The translations under genes were made by a program, and so were the position numbers. A stretch of DNA of 8,145 nt. Source: Butyrivibrio sp. Its GTDB lineage: Bacteria; Bacillota_A; Clostridia; Lachnospirales; Lachnospiraceae. The notes beneath the pieces were generated by a model, which ran no database searches, had not been told where the DNA came from, and was given only the letters and a program-made list of their open reading frames with translations. Below are positions 1 to 6,422 of this stretch, one piece after another. The stretch is from assembly GCA_017996845.1 (NCBI GenBank), contig JAGOGF010000113.1, positions 1 through 8,145 of the forward strand, in the 5' to 3' direction. Within the stretch, counting starts at the first letter, position 1. Each line of letters starts with the position of its first letter.

Positions 1-1832
1 TCCAAAAAAGAATGAGACGGAAAGAAAACAAGATAGTTTCCTTTTCTGGCCGCTGTAATCTGATGGATATAAGAAGCTATCGCGCCATACTCTGATTCAC
101 CTCTTCTGGTATATCTGCTCGTAACATCGCTTCCTATAAATAAACCACACCGCCCAGCATCAAATACGCTTTTGGCATACACTTCAAAATCCTGTTCTGT
201 GCCGCCGAGAAGTCTTTTATAATATTGAATCGGCAAAAAAGTTGCTGAAAAAAGGATCGTGGAGCGTCCTCTTTCCATACAGGCCGAAAGATTCGCAGCA
301 GGATTTACACAGAACAATTTGAGTATAAAGCTGCCATCCGACTGCAATTCGTCATAAATAACATAATTTCGGTCCATCAGATCATAAATAGTCAAAAACC
401 TGGACACCTGAAAATAGAACTGCAAAATTTCTTCTCTGACAGGTCCCTCTGAATGTTCATCCAGGTAGTCTGACATTTTGGAGGAAAGACGGTTCAGTAC
501 CGTGATAAATGGTTCAATAGAATCAAGAACCTCACACCCTTCACAATCACGTTTGAGTTTGAGCAGTTCCTTGTTGCACTGTTCCAATTGTCCTGTTATC
601 TCAATATGATAAGGTTTGATCAGTTTTATCAGTTCCATAAAATCTTCTTTTCGCAAAAAAGCACTGAACATGTCACGTCCACGATCTACGAGATTATGTG
701 CTTCATCAATCAGAAAGATATAATCGCCCTTTACGCCGTCTCCGAAGAAACGCCTCAAATAAACAAACGGATCAAAAAGATAGTTATAATCGCAAATGAT
801 CCCGTCCGAAAAAAGACTCATGTCAAGTGACATTTCAAAAGGGCATACCTGATGCTTCCGCGCATATGCAAGAATGGTATCCCTGTCAAAGTTGTCCTCA
901 TGTGTCAGAAGGTCGTACATTGCCTGATTGATACGATCATAGTGTCCATTCGCATAGCTGCAGCTCACTGGATTACAGTCGCTTTTTTCCAGAAAGCATA
1001 TCTTGTCCCTCGCCGTAAGCGTAACCGTTTTAAATGAAAGATTCTGCTCTGTCCGCAGCATTGCATAGGTATCCTCCGCAACACTTCGTGTAATAGTCTT
1101 TGCTGTCAGATAGAAAACTTTATCCGCCTTCTGCTCTCCAATTGCTTTAATCGCAGGAAACACCGTTGATATCGTCTTACCGGTTCCTGTTGGTGCCTCC
1201 AGAAAAAGTTTGCGTTCATGGCAGATCGTACGGTATACATCTGCAGCAAGTTCCTTTTGTCCCGCGCGATACGGATATGGGAACTGCATTGCACGAATAG
1301 ACTGCGTTCTTATCTGATTCCACTGCGATCTGAAATCTGCCCAGATACGGTACTTCCCAATTAAATCATTGAACCATGCTGTAATTTCCTGCGCAGTATA
1401 TTCAAAATGAAAATATTTCATTTCTTCTGTATCAAGATTACAATAGCTCATGCGGATTCGAATAGATGCAAGTGCATGTTGAAGCACATAGATTGCTCCA
1501 TAACACATTGCCTGCGCCTGATGCACTGCAACAGGTTCCTTCATATGTCTCAATTCCCTGTATGTTCCCTTTATTTCATCGATCAATACCGGATCGCCAT
1601 CCTGTATTCCATCTGCTCTGCCCTCAATAATGAGATCATATGACTCCGTATGACAAGTATAGCTGAGGGACACCTCTGCATGATACTCCGCCCCCATCTG
1701 CTTCTGTATCATACGGTGAATTCGCCCGCCTTCCTGCATGGCATTCTCAGCATTTACACGCATTCTGTTATCGATATTGCCCTCGCGGAGAATAAATTCT
1801 ACCAGGGTCCTGACTGATATTCTGATCTCCAT
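1..1832 (-). CDS. PD-(D/E)XK nuclease / DinG-type Fe-S ATP-dependent DNA helicase, C-terminus cut by window edge
   Basis: Superfamily 2 DNA helicase of the XPD/DinG class with an N-terminal RecB-like nuclease domain; expected to unwind, and possibly cut, DNA during repair. 610 codons are visible, starting at an ATG (1830-1832) that has an in-frame stop shortly upstream. The nuclease part (about residues 1-110) shows GRAD (D74), then D85-E86-I87-K88 and a following QxxxY motif. The helicase part shows FPYPYRAGQ before Walker A APTGTGKT (K219), four cysteines C279, C286, C291 and C330 placed as the 4Fe-4S ligands, DEAH box D376-H379, SAT (529-531), and the FFPS strand of motif IV (603-606). Motifs V and VI, the last part of helicase domain 2, lie beyond base 1. 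The ribosome binding site is weak (AGGATAAGAG region). The family is well known in Firmicutes. The nuclease activity is inferred from motifs only. Confidence 0.93.
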   Translation of the reverse strand, partial: MEIRISVRTLVEFILREGNIDNRMRVNAENAMQEGGRIHRMIQKQMGAEYHAEVSLSYTCHTESYDLIIEGRADGIQDGDPVLIDEIKGTYRELRHMKEPVAVHQAQAMCYGAIYVLQHALASIRIRMSYCNLDTEEMKYFHFEYTAQEITAWFNDLIGKYRIWADFRSQWNQIRTQSIRAMQFPYPYRAGQKELAADVYRTICHERKLFLEAPTGTGKTISTVFPAIKAIGEQKADKVFYLTAKTITRSVAEDTYAMLRTEQNLSFKTVTLTARDKICFLEKSDCNPVSCSYANGHYDRINQAMYDLLTHEDNFDRDTILAYARKHQVCPFEMSLDMSLFSDGIICDYNYLFDPFVYLRRFFGDGVKGDYIFLIDEAHNLVDRGRDMFSAFLRKEDFMELIKLIKPYHIEITGQLEQCNKELLKLKRDCEGCEVLDSIEPFITVLNRLSSKMSDYLDEHSEGPVREEILQFYFQVSRFLTIYDLMDRNYVIYDELQSDGSFILKLFCVNPAANLSACMERGRSTILFSATFLPIQYYKRLLGGTEQDFEVYAKSVFDAGRCGLFIGSDVTSRYTRRGESEYGAIASYIHQITAARKGNYLVFFPSHSFL

Positions 1833-1867
1833 CTGTCTCTTATCCTACCTGCTGTCCATTTTGCACC

Positions 1868-1882
1868 CAGAGCGGCGCTCTG
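1868..1882. promoter_or_regulatory. Palindrome in the helicase leader
   Basis: Perfect 7-base inverted repeat CAGAGCG / CGCTCTG around a single G, about 35 bases upstream of the helicase ATG. It is G+C-rich compared with its surroundings. It could be an operator, or with a slightly larger loop an RNA hairpin in the 5' leader. It does not resemble the GAAC-N4-GTTC LexA box. Function unknown. Confidence 0.35.
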
Positions 1883-1922
1883 CTGCTTTGCAATAAATGT
1901 ATCCGACTTTTTCCGTACACAG

Positions 1923-1959
1923 AAAAAGCTTCCTACAGCATTATACCATAGGAAGCTTT
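1923..1959 (-). terminator. Intrinsic terminator of the HPr-like gene
   Basis: Downstream of the HPr-like stop on the minus strand is a perfect 11-base inverted repeat (arms 1949-1959 and 1925-1935, AAAGCTTCCTA / TAGGAAGCTTT) with a 13-base loop, ending in a run of five T on the minus strand (1923-1927). The stem is A+T-rich for a terminator, so efficiency may be moderate. The loop holds a -10 box, described separately. Confidence 0.75.
1940..1948 (-). promoter_or_regulatory. Candidate extended -10 promoter for the helicase gene
   Basis: On the minus strand the sequence TGGTATAAT is a perfect -10 hexamer with the TGn extension. Initiation would be near base 1933, leaving a leader of about 100 bases before the helicase ATG. 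No good -35 hexamer lies 16-18 bases upstream (best 2 of 6 matches), so the call rests on the extended -10 alone. It lies wholly within the loop of the preceding gene's terminator. Confidence 0.4.
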
Positions 1960-2000
1960 CCGATTACTTTTCATTATGGCCAAACATTGCCAGTCAAAAA

Positions 2001-2240
2001 TCAGCAGGCAATAGCAAGGTTTCTGACATAATTCTCAAAATCCGGGTTGTATCCGTAATAACGAATGGTAAGCGGCTGGGAAAGATCCAGCCCCAAAACC
2101 CCTAGAATCGATTTGGCATCTACTACCACCCGATTATAGGAAATATCAATATCAAAATCGCACTGCTCCGCTTCATGAACAAAATGCTTCACATCTGAAG
2201 GCCGCAATTTAATCACATGTTGAACCATACTGCGTAACAT
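2001..2240 (-). CDS. HPr-family protein lacking the active-site histidine (Crh-like)
   Basis: A 79-residue protein with the HPr fold, similar in length to HPr (about 85-88). Aligned by eye with Bacillus HPr, VHEAEQCDFDIDISYN (21-36) matches the segment after the active site, and DAKSILGVLGL (41-51) matches the KSI(M/L)GV segment that carries regulatory Ser46, here Ser44. The position of phosphorylatable His15 is occupied by Arg13, and the usual GxHARPA motif is absent, so it should not carry phosphate in the sugar phosphotransferase chain. Like Bacillus Crh it could be a regulator controlled by HPr kinase, but that is inference. The start is the ATG at 2238-2240, nine bases after AGAAAGG; an ATG three codons upstream overlaps that ribosome binding site. 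Single gene with its own promoter, leader and terminator. Confidence 0.8.
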   Translation of the reverse strand: MLRSMVQHVIKLRPSDVKHFVHEAEQCDFDIDISYNRVVVDAKSILGVLGLDLSQPLTIRYYGYNPDFENYVRNLAIAC

Positions 2241-2248
2241 AAAAATCA

Positions 2249-2256
2249 TCCTTTCT
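2249..2256 (-). promoter_or_regulatory. Ribosome binding site fixing the HPr-like start
   Basis: AGAAAGGA on the minus strand lies 8-9 bases before the ATG at 2240. The reading frame is open further upstream, to a possible start at 2309, but that region is occupied by leader hairpins and has no ribosome binding site, which decides for the 79-residue product. Confidence 0.7.
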
Positions 2257-2258
2257 GG

Positions 2259-2290
2259 AAAAAGCACTTCCGAAATCCTTTGTTCGGAAG
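2259..2290 (-). promoter_or_regulatory. Terminator-like hairpin (possible attenuator) in the HPr-like leader
   Basis: A perfect 8-base stem CTTCCGAA / TTCGGAAG (arms 2283-2290 and 2267-2274) with an 8-base loop is followed after three bases by five T on the minus strand (2259-2263), directly upstream of the ribosome binding site. It could act as an attenuator or modulate translation of the HPr-like gene. Confidence 0.5.
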
Positions 2291-2302
2291 GCAATGCTGG
2301 GT

Positions 2303-2342
2303 CATGCAAAACTTTTTAAAATAATAAAGTTTCCTTTGCATG
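2303..2342 (-). promoter_or_regulatory. 5'-terminal leader hairpin of the HPr-like transcript
   Basis: Outer arms CATGCAAA / TTTGCATG (2335-2342 and 2303-2310) enclose inner arms AAACTTT / AAAGTTT (2326-2332 and 2309-2315), sharing two bases. The structure would begin at the predicted transcription start, as 5' stabilising hairpins do. It is A+T-rich, so its stability is uncertain. Confidence 0.4.
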
Positions 2343-2348
2343 GGAAGT

Positions 2349-2376
2349 ATTATAACGCTTTTTTAGGGAATGTAAA
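2349..2376 (-). promoter_or_regulatory. Sigma-A-type promoter of the HPr-like gene
   Basis: On the minus strand, TTTACA (2371-2376, 5 of 6 matches to the -35 consensus), a 16-base spacer and a perfect TATAAT (2349-2354). Transcription should start near 2342, giving a leader of about 100 bases. This is the best-formed promoter in the window. Confidence 0.75.
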
Positions 2377-2494
2377 TATCTTTTTTCTTAAAATTTTTAT
2401 TCTCTTCTATAAAAAAAGTATAAATTTTCTTTTTTTTACTTTATTTTAGCTCTTTATAACTTGTTTGCTTTGCAAAAAAATCACAAAAAAATAC

Positions 2495-2506
2495 TTTGAT
2501 ATCAAA
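2495..2506. promoter_or_regulatory. Palindrome upstream of the asnA promoter
   Basis: Perfect 12-base palindrome TTTGATATCAAA, about 25 bases upstream of the proposed -35 box. The position suits a transcription factor site. I do not match it to a known regulator with confidence. Confidence 0.35.
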
Positions 2507-2531
2507 AGTGCAGAAAGCTATATTTTTACAC

Positions 2532-2560
2532 TTGCAATCTCTTCTAAAAAGCGCTTTAAT
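2532..2560 (+). promoter_or_regulatory. Candidate promoter of asnA
   Basis: TTGCAA (2532-2537, 4 of 6), a 17-base spacer and TTTAAT (2555-2560, 5 of 6). The start would be near 2567, about 95 bases before the asnA ATG, so the transcript would carry the hairpin at 2607-2629. Confidence 0.5.
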
Positions 2561-2577
2561 AATACATGTGCAGGGAT

Positions 2578-2591
2578 ATTTATGCATAAAT
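2578..2591. promoter_or_regulatory. Palindrome just downstream of the asnA transcription start
   Basis: Perfect 14-base palindrome ATTTATGCATAAAT between the predicted start and the leader hairpin. A protein bound here would block early elongation. Together with the flank TTCA it distantly recalls an ArgR-type box, but the spacing is wrong, so no regulator is assigned. Confidence 0.35.
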
Positions 2592-2604
2592 TCAGTATTC
2601 TGCC

Positions 2605-2629
2605 GGCAGACCATTATGTCTGTTTTTTT
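2605..2629 (+). terminator. Terminator-like hairpin in the asnA leader (possible attenuator)
   Basis: CAGAC (2607-2611) and GTCTG (2618-2622) form a short stem with a six-base loop, extendable by two G-U pairs, followed by seven T (2623-2629). It sits between the promoter and the asnA ATG, so it would stop transcription unless prevented. It is preceded by a 10-base palindrome CTGCCGGCAG (2600-2609) that shares bases with the stem. No T-box core is present. Confidence 0.5.
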
Positions 2630-2662
2630 AAAGTATATATCAGAGAAAGGTATGTTTTAACT

Positions 2663-3673
2663 ATGGAAAACCTCAAAATACCAAAAGATTATCATTCCGC
2701 ACTGAACCTGCATGATACACAGATCGGCATCAAAACCGTAAAGGATTTCTTTCAGAATCTGCTGTCGGCCCGCCTGAATCTGCTTCGCGTTTCGGCGCCT
2801 CTTTTTGTTGATCCATCTTCCGGACTCAATGATGATTTGAACGGGATTGAACGCCCGGTTGCTTTCGATATCAAATATGATTCCGCCCATTCTGCTCAGA
2901 TTGTGCAGTCTCTTGCCAAATGGAAGCGTTTTGCACTCAAAAAATACGGTTTTTCGATGGGCGAGGGTCTGTATACAGACATGAATGCAGTCCGCCGTGA
3001 TGAAGTGACCGATAACATTCATTCTGTTTTTGTTGATCAGTGGGACTGGGAAAAAATTATCAGCAAAGAAGAACGGAATATCGAAACGCTGAAGGAAACC
3101 GTGCGTACCGTGTATAAAGTACTTCGCAAAACAGAAAAATTCATGTCTATTCAATACGATTATATCGAAGAGATTCTGCCTCCTGATATTTTCTTTGTAA
3201 CAACACAGGAACTGGAAGACATGTTCCCTGATAATACGCCAAAAGAACGCGAATATTACATTACACAGGCCAAGGGTGCTGTGTGTATTATGAAAATCGG
3301 TGATAAAATGAGTTCCGGAGAACGGCATGACGGGCGTGCACCGGATTATGATGACTGGGAACTCAATGCGGATATTCTGGTTTACTATCCGGTTCTTGAT
3401 ATTGCACTTGAACTTTCCTCCATGGGAATTCGTGTTGACAGTAAGGCGCTTAAGAGTCAGCTTGAGAAGGCAGGTTGCCCGGAACGTGCTGAAATGCCTT
3501 TCCAGAAAGCAGTTCTAAGCGATGAGCTTCCTTATACGATCGGCGGCGGAATCGGGCAGTCCCGTATCTGCATGTTCTTCCTGCGCAAAGCCCACATCGG
3601 TGAGGTACAGTGTTCCCTTTGGCCGGAAGGAATTGCTGCAGAAGCTGAAAAGAATGGGATTATGTTGCTGTAA
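2663..3673 (+). CDS. asnA: Aspartate--ammonia ligase (asparagine synthetase A)
   Basis: Makes asparagine from aspartate, ammonia and ATP (AMP plus pyrophosphate released) in the cytoplasm; its fold is related to class II aminoacyl-tRNA synthetases. 336 residues, close to the 330 of E. coli AsnA. Hallmarks: LAKWKR (84-89), GEGLYTDMNAVRRDE (100-114), HSVFVDQWDWE (120-130), RAPDYDDW (225-232), ADILVYYPVL (236-245), ELSSMGIRVD (250-259) and GGGIGQSR (294-301). The roughly ten-residue insert that E. coli has after DYDDW is missing. The ATG at 2663 follows AGAGAAAGG (2642-2650) by 12 bases, a little far but the only sensible start. Single gene with its own promoter, closed by the terminator at 3734-3779; transcription may be attenuated in the leader. 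Confidence 0.97.
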   Translation: MENLKIPKDYHSALNLHDTQIGIKTVKDFFQNLLSARLNLLRVSAPLFVDPSSGLNDDLNGIERPVAFDIKYDSAHSAQIVQSLAKWKRFALKKYGFSMGEGLYTDMNAVRRDEVTDNIHSVFVDQWDWEKIISKEERNIETLKETVRTVYKVLRKTEKFMSIQYDYIEEILPPDIFFVTTQELEDMFPDNTPKEREYYITQAKGAVCIMKIGDKMSSGERHDGRAPDYDDWELNADILVYYPVLDIALELSSMGIRVDSKALKSQLEKAGCPERAEMPFQKAVLSDELPYTIGGGIGQSRICMFFLRKAHIGEVQCSLWPEGIAAEAEKNGIMLL

Positions 3674-3733
3674 GGCTCTCGGCTTTATTCGAAAGCTGCA
3701 ATTAAGATAATGGTGTAATGAATATTGATAATA

Positions 3734-3779
3734 AAAACAGGCAGACAATTCCTTTTTTAAGAATGTGTCTGCCTGTTTT
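3734..3779. terminator. Bidirectional intrinsic terminator between asnA and the M24 peptidase gene
   Basis: Perfect 14-base inverted repeat AAAACAGGCAGACA / TGTCTGCCTGTTTT (3734-3747 and 3766-3779) with an 18-base loop that contains a further ATTC / GAAT pair. The A and T ends of the arms give a U-tract on either strand, so it can serve both convergent genes. Confidence 0.88.
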
Positions 3780-3821
3780 GTATCGGTCTCACTGATATAT
3801 TTCCATTCTATTTTTGATTCC

Positions 3822-4907
3822 TCAATCTGAAAGAATTCTGATTTCCTTTGGATAATGGTTCAACACTTCATAACCATCCGGCGTAATCAAAACAAGATCT
3901 TCTATTCTGACACCCACCTTCCCCGTTACATATATTCCGGGTTCAATCGAAAATGTATTGCCTGCTTCCGTCAGATTCTGATTGGCCTGTGATACATCTC
4001 CATACTCATGATCTTCGATTCCGATAAAATGTCCCAGCCGGTGGGTAAAACAGGAGCCATACCCGCCTTCCGTAATAATATCTCTGGCTTTTTTATCAAC
4101 TGACATCAGCCTGATTCCGGGTTTTAACATATCTTCTGCTTCCTGATTTGCTCTTTTGGTAAGCTCATAGACCCTTACTGATTCTTCATCCGGTATTTTC
4201 TTCCAGAAAAAGGTTCTGGTCATATCGGAACAATAATGATCTGCAATACATCCTACATCGAGCAATACACAATCGCCTTCTCTCAGGACCGTCTGATCCG
4301 GCATATGATGTCCGTCCGCGGCATTTGCACCAAATGCTACGATCGGATCAAATGAATATGCACTTGCACCAAGCTGGCGGTATATTCCCAGCATCTGCTG
4401 CGCAACTTCTGCCTCCGTAACTCCTGTATGGATCAATTTCGTAAACTGTTCCATCGCCAGATCATTGATTCGGGAAGATCTGCGCATTTTTTCCTGCTCC
4501 GCCTGATCTTTAACAGCCCTGCTGTAATCAACTGCCGGGGATGCATTAACATAGTCAGCGGCAACATGTGCCTGCATCATAGGAAGCAAGAACCTTGCTG
4601 CCATGATCTTATCTACTCCAAGCGGGCGATCCGGATCAACCTCATCTTTCAATATCGGTATTACATCATCTGTATCGGAAAAATATATTTTCTGAACCCC
4701 GATTTTCTCTTCGAACTGAAACAGTTCGTTGACAAAAAGAACCGGAGTTCTACCTGTGCGAATCAACAGTCCCAGGAACCGTTCACCCGGAAAAATCCAT
4801 TTTCCTGTCAGATAAAATACTGCTACCGGATCACATATCATCATTTGCTGCAGTTGCAGCTGTGCAAGATGCGTGAATACTTTTTCCATTCTGTTCTGAT
4901 CTGTCAT
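3822..4907 (-). CDS. M24-family metallopeptidase (Xaa-Pro aminopeptidase/dipeptidase type)
   Basis: Cytoplasmic two-metal peptidase of the pita-bread fold, likely removing the residue before proline from peptides. 361 residues: an N-terminal creatinase-like domain (about 1-130) and a C-terminal catalytic domain. All five metal ligands are visible: D217 in LLDVG, D228 in SDMTRTF, H293 in HRLGHFIG, E322 in SIEPGIY and E336 in VRIEDLVL; the conserved GHH lies at 199-201. The start is the ATG at 4905-4907, seven bases after GGAG; a TTG two codons upstream nearly touches the ribosome binding site and is less likely. Length and motifs fit PepP/PepQ-like proteins of Firmicutes, but aminopeptidase and dipeptidase cannot be told apart here. 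It is divergent from hflX and shares the terminator with asnA. Confidence 0.92.
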   Translation of the reverse strand: MTDQNRMEKVFTHLAQLQLQQMMICDPVAVFYLTGKWIFPGERFLGLLIRTGRTPVLFVNELFQFEEKIGVQKIYFSDTDDVIPILKDEVDPDRPLGVDKIMAARFLLPMMQAHVAADYVNASPAVDYSRAVKDQAEQEKMRRSSRINDLAMEQFTKLIHTGVTEAEVAQQMLGIYRQLGASAYSFDPIVAFGANAADGHHMPDQTVLREGDCVLLDVGCIADHYCSDMTRTFFWKKIPDEESVRVYELTKRANQEAEDMLKPGIRLMSVDKKARDIITEGGYGSCFTHRLGHFIGIEDHEYGDVSQANQNLTEAGNTFSIEPGIYVTGKVGVRIEDLVLITPDGYEVLNHYPKEIRILSD

Positions 4908-4940
4908 GTTCAATCTCCTTCTTGTCTGTTCTTATACTTT

Positions 4941-4955
4941 TAAGCGCTACGCTTA
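4941..4955. promoter_or_regulatory. Inverted repeat between the divergent M24 peptidase and hflX genes
   Basis: TAAGCG-CTA-CGCTTA, a perfect 6-base inverted repeat with a 3-base centre, in the 139-base gap between the two start codons and 34 bases upstream of the peptidase ATG. I could not place a convincing promoter for either gene in this gap; TATAAG hexamers on the minus strand (4931-4936, 4952-4957) lack partners. Possible operator. Confidence 0.3.
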
Positions 4956-5046
4956 TAGGCGCGTTTGTGCTAAGATGATTCTAACACCAGTGTATTAAAT
5001 GTAACAGTCCTATGACTTCATAAAAAGAAAGAGGTACCAATCATAT

Positions 5047-6417
5047 ATGGCAGAGATGATCAAAATAAAAGAAAATGAAAAGAAAGCAACAGCCGTTCTG
5101 GTCGGTTTATGCAGCGACAGAGATACGAAACGTTTTGAACGTTCCATGCGTGAACTGGAGGAACTTGCAAGAGCATGCGATCTGCAGGTCTGCAGCAGCA
5201 TCACACAAAATGCTTCTGAAGTAAGTCAGGCAACTCTTGTTGGAAGTGGAAAGGTTGAAGAAATTAAATCTGAATTATATATTCAGAACGCTGATATTGT
5301 GATATTCAACCAGACGTTATCTCCTATGCAGATTCGCAATCTTGAAAAGGCATTTGACACGGAAGTAATTGACCGAACCGGTCTGATCCTGCAGATTTTT
5401 TCCGAACGGGCACGCACCAGAGAGGCCAAATTACAGGTTGAATCTGCAAAACTGCAGTATCTTCTGCCAAGACTTTCAGGTATGCGTTCCAACCTCTCCA
5501 GACAGGGAGGCGGAAGCGGACGACTCAGTAATAAAGGTTCCGGTGAAACAAAACTGGAACTTGACCGCAGACATATTGAACATCGCTTAAGCGAACTGCG
5601 AAAAGAACTGGAAGGAATCGATCAGGAGCGAAGTACGCAAAGAGGAAAGAGGCTGGACAGCGGAATCACCCGCGTATCTCTTGTCGGTTATACCAATGCC
5701 GGAAAATCCACACTGCTGAATAAACTGCTCGAAACATATGGCGGAAGTGATGACATCAGTGGCAAACTGGTGATGGAAAAAGATATGTTGTTCGCTACGC
5801 TTGACACAACGGTAAGAAAAATAACACCTGATTCCGGACGTCCATTTTTACTGACTGATACAGTCGGATTCATTGATGAACTTCCACATACCCTTGTAAA
5901 GGCATTCAGGTCTACTCTGGAAGAAGCAAAATACGCAGATCTGCTTCTGGAAGTAATTGATTTTTCTGATCCGGATTACATGGCTCATATGGAAGTTACC
6001 GATAAAACACTGCAGGAAATCGGTGCAGGAGCCGTTCCGCGCATCTATGTATTCAATAAGGCAGATCTTGCTGTATCGCAGAATTCACTGCCATCTGCTG
6101 ATACGGATCATACTGCAGGATCCAATATCATTTCTTTTCAAACCGGAATTACGGTTCCGTATGTAAGAGATCAACGAATCTATATGTCAGCAAAAACAGG
6201 TGCCGGTATTCCAGAACTCCTTGATCTGATTGAAAAAAGTCTGGAAAGTTCAAGTATTGTATGTGATATGATTATTCCCTATACTGCCGGAAATGTATTA
6301 AATGAGTTAAATCAGTGCGGTGTGATCATGCAGACAGAATATCTGCCGGAAGGAACCAGGATCAGAGTCAAATGCTCTGAACGGGATGCTGCAAAATATG
6401 CAGCCTATCAAATCTAG
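5047..6417 (+). CDS. hflX: Ribosome-associated GTPase HflX
   Basis: GTPase of the OBG-HflX group that binds the 50S subunit and in several bacteria splits stalled or hibernating ribosomes. 456 residues. The N-terminal HflX domain has LVGSGKVEE (64-72), the FNQTLSPMQIRNLE segment (87-100), DRTGLILQIF (109-118), and the glycine-rich linker SRQGGGSG (151-158) with GSGETKLELDRR (164-175). The G domain has G1 GYTNAGKS (214-221), the TLDTT loop (251-255), G3 DTVGF (271-275), G4 NKAD (337-340) and G5 SAK (381-383). About 40 residues separate G4 and G5, longer than I would expect. The ATG follows GAGG (5031-5034) by 12 bases; a second ATG at 5056 is further away. Its stop lies five bases from the convergent CPBP gene stop. 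Confidence 0.96.
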   Translation: MAEMIKIKENEKKATAVLVGLCSDRDTKRFERSMRELEELARACDLQVCSSITQNASEVSQATLVGSGKVEEIKSELYIQNADIVIFNQTLSPMQIRNLEKAFDTEVIDRTGLILQIFSERARTREAKLQVESAKLQYLLPRLSGMRSNLSRQGGGSGRLSNKGSGETKLELDRRHIEHRLSELRKELEGIDQERSTQRGKRLDSGITRVSLVGYTNAGKSTLLNKLLETYGGSDDISGKLVMEKDMLFATLDTTVRKITPDSGRPFLLTDTVGFIDELPHTLVKAFRSTLEEAKYADLLLEVIDFSDPDYMAHMEVTDKTLQEIGAGAVPRIYVFNKADLAVSQNSLPSADTDHTAGSNIISFQTGITVPYVRDQRIYMSAKTGAGIPELLDLIEKSLESSSIVCDMIIPYTAGNVLNELNQCGVIMQTEYLPEGTRIRVKCSERDAAKYAAYQI

Positions 6418-6422
6418 ACTTT

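Larger units (their letters stand above)
2241..2662. other. Divergent intergenic control region between the HPr-like gene and asnA
   Basis: About 420 bases without a gene. The right half of the HPr-like leader and its promoter occupy 2241-2376. Bases 2380-2460 are almost pure A and T with long T runs and hold no gene I can recognise. From 2490 to 2662 lie the palindromes, promoter and terminator-like hairpin of the asnA side. An in-frame extension of asnA back to 2465 is open but starts with no ribosome binding site, and its composition matches non-coding DNA. Confidence 0.6.

Noticed and set aside
588..1643. Several plus-strand open frames of 60-80 codons
   Set aside because: All lie opposite the helicase gene, whose minus-strand frame contains the Walker A, iron-sulfur and DEAH motifs.
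2241..2309. Longer HPr-like protein starting at 2309
   Set aside because: The extension covers leader hairpins and lacks a ribosome binding site, while a good one precedes the ATG at 2240.
2465..2662. N-terminal extension of asnA to a 402-residue protein
   Set aside because: The extra residues match nothing in AsnA, the upstream start has no ribosome binding site, and the stretch contains the promoter, palindromes and a terminator-like hairpin.
2567..2662. T-box or other known riboswitch in the asnA leader
   Set aside because: The T-box core (AGGGTGGNACCGCG-like) is absent and no other aptamer core that I know is recognisable.
2657..3328. 223-codon open frame antisense to asnA
   Set aside because: It lies wholly opposite a clear asnA gene, has no recognisable domain and no ribosome binding site; it is a coding shadow.
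4428..4943. 171-codon open frame antisense to the M24 peptidase gene
   Set aside because: Overlaps conserved peptidase coding sequence and shows no domain or start signal.
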